NCBI GenBank assembly: GCA_017561105.1
Contig: JAFZDR010000017.1
Location: 1-11,340 of the forward strand
Origin: Alistipes sp.
GTDB taxonomy: Bacteria; Bacteroidota; Bacteroidia; Bacteroidales; Rikenellaceae
Reading direction: 5' to 3'
DNA: 11,340 nucleotides
Part shown: in pieces, positions 7,760 to 11,340 of the stretch
Numbering within the stretch: position 1 is the first letter of the stretch
Layout: each line of letters opens with the position of its first letter
Made by a program: the position numbers and the translations under genes
Notes under the pieces: model-generated
The model's input: the letters and a program-made list of their open reading frames with translations, nothing else
Told to the model about the DNA's origin: nothing
The model's database searches: none

Positions 7760-7762
7760 CAA

Positions 7763-7828
7763 AGCGTTACAGCGTTACAGCGTTACACGGGCGTAACCAC
7801 TTGTAACGGTTGTAACGGCTGTAGCGTT
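7763..7828 (+). repeat. GTTAC repeat cluster forming a long imperfect hairpin
   Basis: Three perfect 8-bp tandem units AGCGTTAC (7763-7786) are followed, after a short spacer, by two 9-bp units TTGTAACGG (7801-7818) and a degenerate third (CTGTAGCGT, 7819-7827) in the opposite sense. Arm 7763-7778 pairs with 7812-7828 over 16 base pairs, with one bulged G and two G-T pairs. A further small palindrome, GTCAT/ATGAC, lies at 7845-7861. It could be a second terminator element, a protein-binding site or a spacer repeat; the sequence alone does not decide. Confidence 0.7.
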
Positions 7829-7868
7829 ATGTTATGTAATGTTTGTCATGGCCGTTATGACCGTCATT

Positions 7869-7918
7869 ATCACCCCCTAATAACCCCTAATATCCTCTAA
7901 TATCCTCTAATAACCTCT
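7869..7918 (-). repeat. 10-bp tandem repeat array, five units, inverted relative to the array at 6417
   Basis: Read on the - strand from 7918 down, the units are AGAGGTTATT, AGAGGATATT, AGAGGATATT, AGGGGTTATT and a degenerate AGGGGGTGAT. The first two types match units of the 6417-6456 array exactly. The array ends seven bases before the likely -33 region of the pheT promoter, so it could influence transcription. It may equally be one copy of a dispersed intergenic repeat of this genome. Confidence 0.8.
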
Positions 7919-7925
7919 ATCAAAT

Positions 7926-7956
7926 TTTTAATTTTCAATTAAAAGTCGTATATTTG
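7926..7956 (+). promoter_or_regulatory. Bacteroidota-type sigma-ABfr promoter for pheT
   Basis: TATATTTG at 7949-7956 matches the Bacteroidota -7 consensus TAnnTTTG perfectly. A loose -33 box, TTTT (7926-7929, consensus TTTG), sits 19 bases upstream. Transcription would start near 7963, giving a leader of about 40 bases before the ATG. The leader is AT-rich, has no Shine-Dalgarno sequence and is too short for a T-box or leader-peptide attenuator. Confidence 0.68.
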
Positions 7957-8003
7957 CAGGATAATTAGCTTATAGCAAACAAATACGACAAAATATACAC
8001 AAT

Positions 8004-10475
8004 ATGAACATTTCATTTAACTGGTTAAAGAACTATGTCGATACCACCCTCACTGCCGAGGAGATTTCGAAGGTATTGACTGATATTGGTCTTGAGGTCG
8101 AGGGCTTCGAGAAGATTGAAACCATCCGCGGAGGCTTGGCCGGAGTGGTTGTAGGTGAGGTTCTCACCTGCGAGGATCACCCCGATTCTGACCACCTCCA
8201 CATCACCACTGTAAATGTAGGTGGCGAGGCTCCGTTGCAGATTGTCTGCGGTGCCGCAAACTGCCGTCAGGGTTTGAAGGTTATGTGCGCAACTGTTGGC
8301 GCTGTGCTCTACCCCGATGGTGGCGAGGAGGAGTTCAAGATTAAGCGCTCGAAGATTCGCGGTGTAGAGTCGCTCGGTATGCTCTGCGCAGAGGACGAGT
8401 TGGGTATCGGTTCATCGCATGACGGCATTATCGAGTTGCCTGCAGATGCAGTTGTGGGCACCCCTGCCAAGGAGTATTACAACATCACCGACGACTACCT
8501 CATCGAGGTTGGTTTGACCCCTAACCGTATCGACGCAGGCTCGCACATCGGTGTAGCACGCGACCTCGTAGCCTATCTCCGTGCCCAGGGTGTAGAGGCT
8601 AAGTTGAACTTGCCGAGTGTAGAGGCTTTCGCCGTAGAGCAGAACACAGCAAATGTGGAGGTTGTAGTGGAGGATACCACTGCCTGCCCACACTATACAG
8701 GCGTAGCCGTAACCGGTTGTAAGATTGCTCCTTCGCCAGAGTGGATGCAGAACTCACTCCGCGCTGCGGGCATCAACCCTAAGAACAACTTGGTGGACAT
8801 CACCAACTATGTACTCTTCGAGCTTGGTCAGCCACTCCACGCCTTCGATATGGCAAAGATTGAGGGCAACAAGATCGTGGTTAAGAAGTGCGCAGAAGGC
8901 ACTCCGTTTGTAACCCTCGACGGCGTAGAGCGCAAGCTCACAGCCGACGACTTGATGATCTGCTCGGCAGAGCGTCCAATGTGTATTGCGGGTGTATATG
9001 GCGGTTTGGACTCGGGCGTCAGCGAGAGCACAACCGACATCTTCATCGAGAGTGCATACTTCAACCCTGTATCGGTGCGTAAGACCGCAAAGCGCTTCGG
9101 CTTGAACACCGACTCGTCATTCCGTTTCGAGCGCGGTATTGACCCTAACATCCAGATCTACGCATTGAAGCGTGCAGCACTCCTCTTCAAGGAGTTGGCA
9201 GGCGGTACTATCGCAAGCGAGATCTTCGACAGCAACTCGGAGCCTGTAGCGCCATTCCGTTTCGACTTCTCGGTAGCGCGTGCAAAGGCCTTGATTGGCA
9301 AGGATATCCCAACCGAGACCTTCCGTACCATCATCGACGCCTTGGAGGTGAAGATTGAGAAGGAGGAGGGTGATGTATGGAGCGTAGCAGTACCACCATA
9401 CCGTGTAGATGTTCAGCGCGAGGCTGACCTTATCGAGGATGTTTTGCGCATCTACGGCTACAACAATGTCGAGGTATCGGATAAGGTTAACTCTACCCTT
9501 TCGTATGTTCAGAAGCCGGATAAGACTCGTTTGACAAACCTCGTAGCCGATATGCTCACAGCTCGCGGCTATACCGAGATTATGTCGAACTCACTCACCA
9601 AGACTGCATACTACGAGGGCTTGCAGTCGTACCCTGTAGAGAAGTGCGTAAAGATTATGAACCCACTCTCGACAGACCTCGGCGTAATGCGTCAGACCCT
9701 TCTCTTCAACACGATGGAGGCTGTACAGCTCAACGCCAACCACCGCAATGGCGACTTGAAGATCTACGAGTTCGGCAACTGCTACTTCTACAACAAGGTT
9801 GAGCCTAAGGAGGGTGAGGAGGTTGCTCCGCTCGCATCGTACTCGGAGAACTACCGCTTGGCTATCGCAGTTACAGGCGTTGCAACACCGCAATCGTGGA
9901 ACTCAAAGGCCGAGCAGGCTTCGTTCTACACCTTGCGTGCCCAGGTAGAGTTGTTGCTCCGCCGCTTTGGCTTGGATATCTACGCATTGCGCACCGAGTC
10001 TCTCGACAGCGATTTGTTCGGCGATGCAGTAGAGTTGTATGTAAACAACAAACCATTCGTACAGATGGGTCAGGTAAACGCAAAGATTTGCAAGGCATTC
10101 GACCTCAAGCAGGATGTATTCTTCGCCGAGATCGACTTCGATACATTGTTGAAGGCAACCCGCAAGCACAAGGTTTCGGCAGTAGAGCTTTCGAAATACC
10201 CTGAGGTTAAGCGCGACTTGGCACTCCTCGTTGATAAGGGCGTATCGTTTGCACAGCTTCGAGCAACAGCCTTTGCAACCGAGAAGAAGCTCTTGAAGAG
10301 TGTGTCGTTGTTCGATGTTTACGAGGGTGATAAGTTGCCTGAGGGCAAGAAGTCGTATGCGTTGTCGTTCATCCTCGAGGATAAGAACCAGACACTCAAC
10401 GACAAGACCATCGAGCGCACAATGGCGGCATTGCAGTCGGCATTCGAGCACAAGCATGGAGCGCAAATTCGCTAA
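8004..10475 (+). CDS. pheT: Phenylalanine--tRNA ligase beta subunit
   Basis: The beta chain of the (alpha-beta)2 enzyme that charges tRNA-Phe; it binds tRNA and carries the editing site, while the alpha chain (PheS) holds the aminoacylation site. The protein has 823 residues, a full-length size. Domains in order: N-terminal B1 (MNISFNWLKNYVDTTLTAEE), EMAP/OB tRNA-binding fold (~45-150, DHPDSDHLHITTVNVG and KIKRSKIRGVESLGMLCAEDELG), B3/B4 editing domain (~210-390, with LGQPLHAFD and FRFERGID), B5 (~405-475, ending IEDVLRIYGYNN), catalytic-like core, and the FDX-ACB anticodon-binding domain (from about 730, SKYPEVKRDLALLV). No disruption is seen. pheS is not adjacent within the window, so the subunits are probably encoded apart. 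A promoter lies directly upstream; the next gene follows after 21 bases. Confidence 0.97.
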   Translation: MNISFNWLKNYVDTTLTAEEISKVLTDIGLEVEGFEKIETIRGGLAGVVVGEVLTCEDHPDSDHLHITTVNVGGEAPLQIVCGAANCRQGLKVMCATVGAVLYPDGGEEEFKIKRSKIRGVESLGMLCAEDELGIGSSHDGIIELPADAVVGTPAKEYYNITDDYLIEVGLTPNRIDAGSHIGVARDLVAYLRAQGVEAKLNLPSVEAFAVEQNTANVEVVVEDTTACPHYTGVAVTGCKIAPSPEWMQNSLRAAGINPKNNLVDITNYVLFELGQPLHAFDMAKIEGNKIVVKKCAEGTPFVTLDGVERKLTADDLMICSAERPMCIAGVYGGLDSGVSESTTDIFIESAYFNPVSVRKTAKRFGLNTDSSFRFERGIDPNIQIYALKRAALLFKELAGGTIASEIFDSNSEPVAPFRFDFSVARAKALIGKDIPTETFRTIIDALEVKIEKEEGDVWSVAVPPYRVDVQREADLIEDVLRIYGYNNVEVSDKVNSTLSYVQKPDKTRLTNLVADMLTARGYTEIMSNSLTKTAYYEGLQSYPVEKCVKIMNPLSTDLGVMRQTLLFNTMEAVQLNANHRNGDLKIYEFGNCYFYNKVEPKEGEEVAPLASYSENYRLAIAVTGVATPQSWNSKAEQASFYTLRAQVELLLRRFGLDIYALRTESLDSDLFGDAVELYVNNKPFVQMGQVNAKICKAFDLKQDVFFAEIDFDTLLKATRKHKVSAVELSKYPEVKRDLALLVDKGVSFAQLRATAFATEKKLLKSVSLFDVYEGDKLPEGKKSYALSFILEDKNQTLNDKTIERTMAALQSAFEHKHGAQIR

Positions 10476-10496
10476 ACATCAATAAATGAACCTAAT

Positions 10497-11340
10497 ATGA
10501 AGAAGATTCTTTTATCAATCGCAGTAATCGCATTGGCAGCTTCGTGCTGTAAGGTCGATTACAAGGACCCTACCGCACCTATCGAGAAGCGCGTTGAGAG
10601 CTTGCTCTCGCAGATGACACTCGAGGAGAAGGTGGGACAGATGAACCAGTTCTGCGGTGTTCGCCATGTCGAGCAGCGTGATAAGAAGGCTCAGGCAGAT
10701 AACCAGGATGCACAGGGCTACTATCCCGGCATCAATGCCGACACACTCCGCAAGTGGACAAAGGAGGGTCGCATCGGCTCATACCTCCATGTCTTGGAGG
10801 CAGATGAGGCTAACGAGTTGCAGGCTTTGGCTATGCAGTCGCGCTTGGGTATTCCGTTGATTTTGGGTATCGACGCTATCCACGGCAACTGCCTTGCACC
10901 AAACAACACATCCTACCCTACAAGCATTGGCCTTGCATCGTCGTTCGACCCTGAGATGGCATACAAGATTGCGCGCCAGACCGCTTTGGAGATGCGTGCA
11001 ATGAATATGCACTGGACCTTCAACCCTAATATCGATGTCGCTCGCGACGCACGCTGGGGACGCAGTGGCGAAACATTTGGCGAGGACACCTACCTCGTAA
11101 GCCAGATGGGCTTGGCGCTCGTAAAGGGTTACCAGGGCGATATGATGGGTGGTGACGATGTATTGGCTTGTATCAAGCACTGCATCGCCGATTCACAGCC
11201 AATCAACGGAGCTAACCACGCACCAAGCGACATCTCGGAGCGCACCTTGCACGAGATCTTCCTTCCACCATACGAGAAGGCTATCCGCGAGGGTATGGCA
11301 GGCTCATTGATGATGGCACACAACGAAATTAACGGCGTAC
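10497..11340 (+). CDS. Exported GH3 glycoside hydrolase, beta-glucosidase type (3' end missing)
   Basis: The frame is open from the ATG at 10497 to the right edge (281 residues plus one base). A lipoprotein-type signal, MKKILLSIAVIALAASCC, has its probable lipid Cys at 17, so the enzyme is likely anchored in the outer membrane or periplasm. The N-terminal GH3 barrel is clear: VESLLSQMTLEEKVGQM, GIPLILGIDAIHG (the substrate-pocket Asp), RDARWGRSGETFGED (R183-D197) and K227-H228, then the ANHAPSDISERTL...FLPPYEKAI line. The catalytic Asp region and C-terminal domains lie beyond the window. Where most relatives have KHF or KHY, this one has KHC, then IADSQ. The likely bond is a beta-glucoside or beta-xyloside, but substrate cannot be fixed. 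It probably shares the pheT transcript, since the 21-base gap has no promoter. Confidence 0.9.
   Translation, partial: MKKILLSIAVIALAASCCKVDYKDPTAPIEKRVESLLSQMTLEEKVGQMNQFCGVRHVEQRDKKAQADNQDAQGYYPGINADTLRKWTKEGRIGSYLHVLEADEANELQALAMQSRLGIPLILGIDAIHGNCLAPNNTSYPTSIGLASSFDPEMAYKIARQTALEMRAMNMHWTFNPNIDVARDARWGRSGETFGEDTYLVSQMGLALVKGYQGDMMGGDDVLACIKHCIADSQPINGANHAPSDISERTLHEIFLPPYEKAIREGMAGSLMMAHNEINGV

Noticed and set aside
7763-7918. Possible small CRISPR-like array from the repeated units
   Set aside because: Units are 8-10 bp and directly adjacent with no unique spacers, and no cas gene is in view.
6412-7920. The symporter region as an insertion element or integron-like cassette
   Set aside because: No transposase, recombinase, terminal inverted repeats of useful length or target duplication can be seen, and codon use looks like that of its neighbours. 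Only short repeat units are shared by the two sides.
7963-8003. T-box or leader-peptide attenuator upstream of pheT
   Set aside because: The predicted leader is only about 40 bases, AT-rich, with no Phe-codon run, no specifier structure and no terminator/antiterminator pair.
9903-10466. Long - strand open frame within pheT
   Set aside because: It is fully covered by the conserved PheT C-terminal domains and shows a Leu/Cys/Val-rich composition typical of antisense translation.

Overview
The window looks like chromosomal DNA of a gut-type member of the Bacteroidales; a relative of Alistipes is my guess, not something I can prove. Four things point there. One promoter has the Bacteroidota -7 box (TAnnTTTG). 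Starts lack good Shine-Dalgarno sequences. There is a BspA-like leucine-rich-repeat lipoprotein of the type common in this order. Exported glycosidases sit among housekeeping genes. All seven genes lie on the + strand, and the first and last are cut by the window edges. I see no rRNA, tRNA, CRISPR array, transposase, phage gene or defence gene.

Region 1 (1-6411) is one tightly packed run that probably forms an operon. It holds the end of miaB (tRNA methylthiolation), a surface LRR_5/BspA-like lipoprotein, a periplasmic GH2 beta-mannosidase, a UbiA-family prenyltransferase most like MqnP of the futalosine menaquinone pathway, and an EamA/DMT-family permease. Gaps are 9 and 26 bases, then a 26-base overlap, then 2 bases. 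The functions are mixed, so this reads as shared transcription rather than one pathway.

Region 2 (6412-8003) holds a sodium/dicarboxylate-type (DAACS/SDF) symporter between two repeat-rich spacers. A 10-bp repeat array lies before the gene, and a related array in the opposite orientation lies after it. The gene ends inside a perfect 7-bp tandem repeat. A probable terminator follows, then a cluster of GTTAC repeats that can fold into a long hairpin. The spacer ends with a good Bacteroidota promoter for the next gene.

Region 3 (8004-11340) holds pheT (phenylalanyl-tRNA synthetase beta chain) without pheS beside it. After 21 bases comes the first part of an exported GH3 beta-glucosidase-type lipoprotein, probably read from the same promoter.

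The genes are mostly well-known families. I found no convincing new multi-gene system. The points most worth checking are the altered sodium-site motif and the slippage-prone 3' end of the symporter, and the layered repeats around it.
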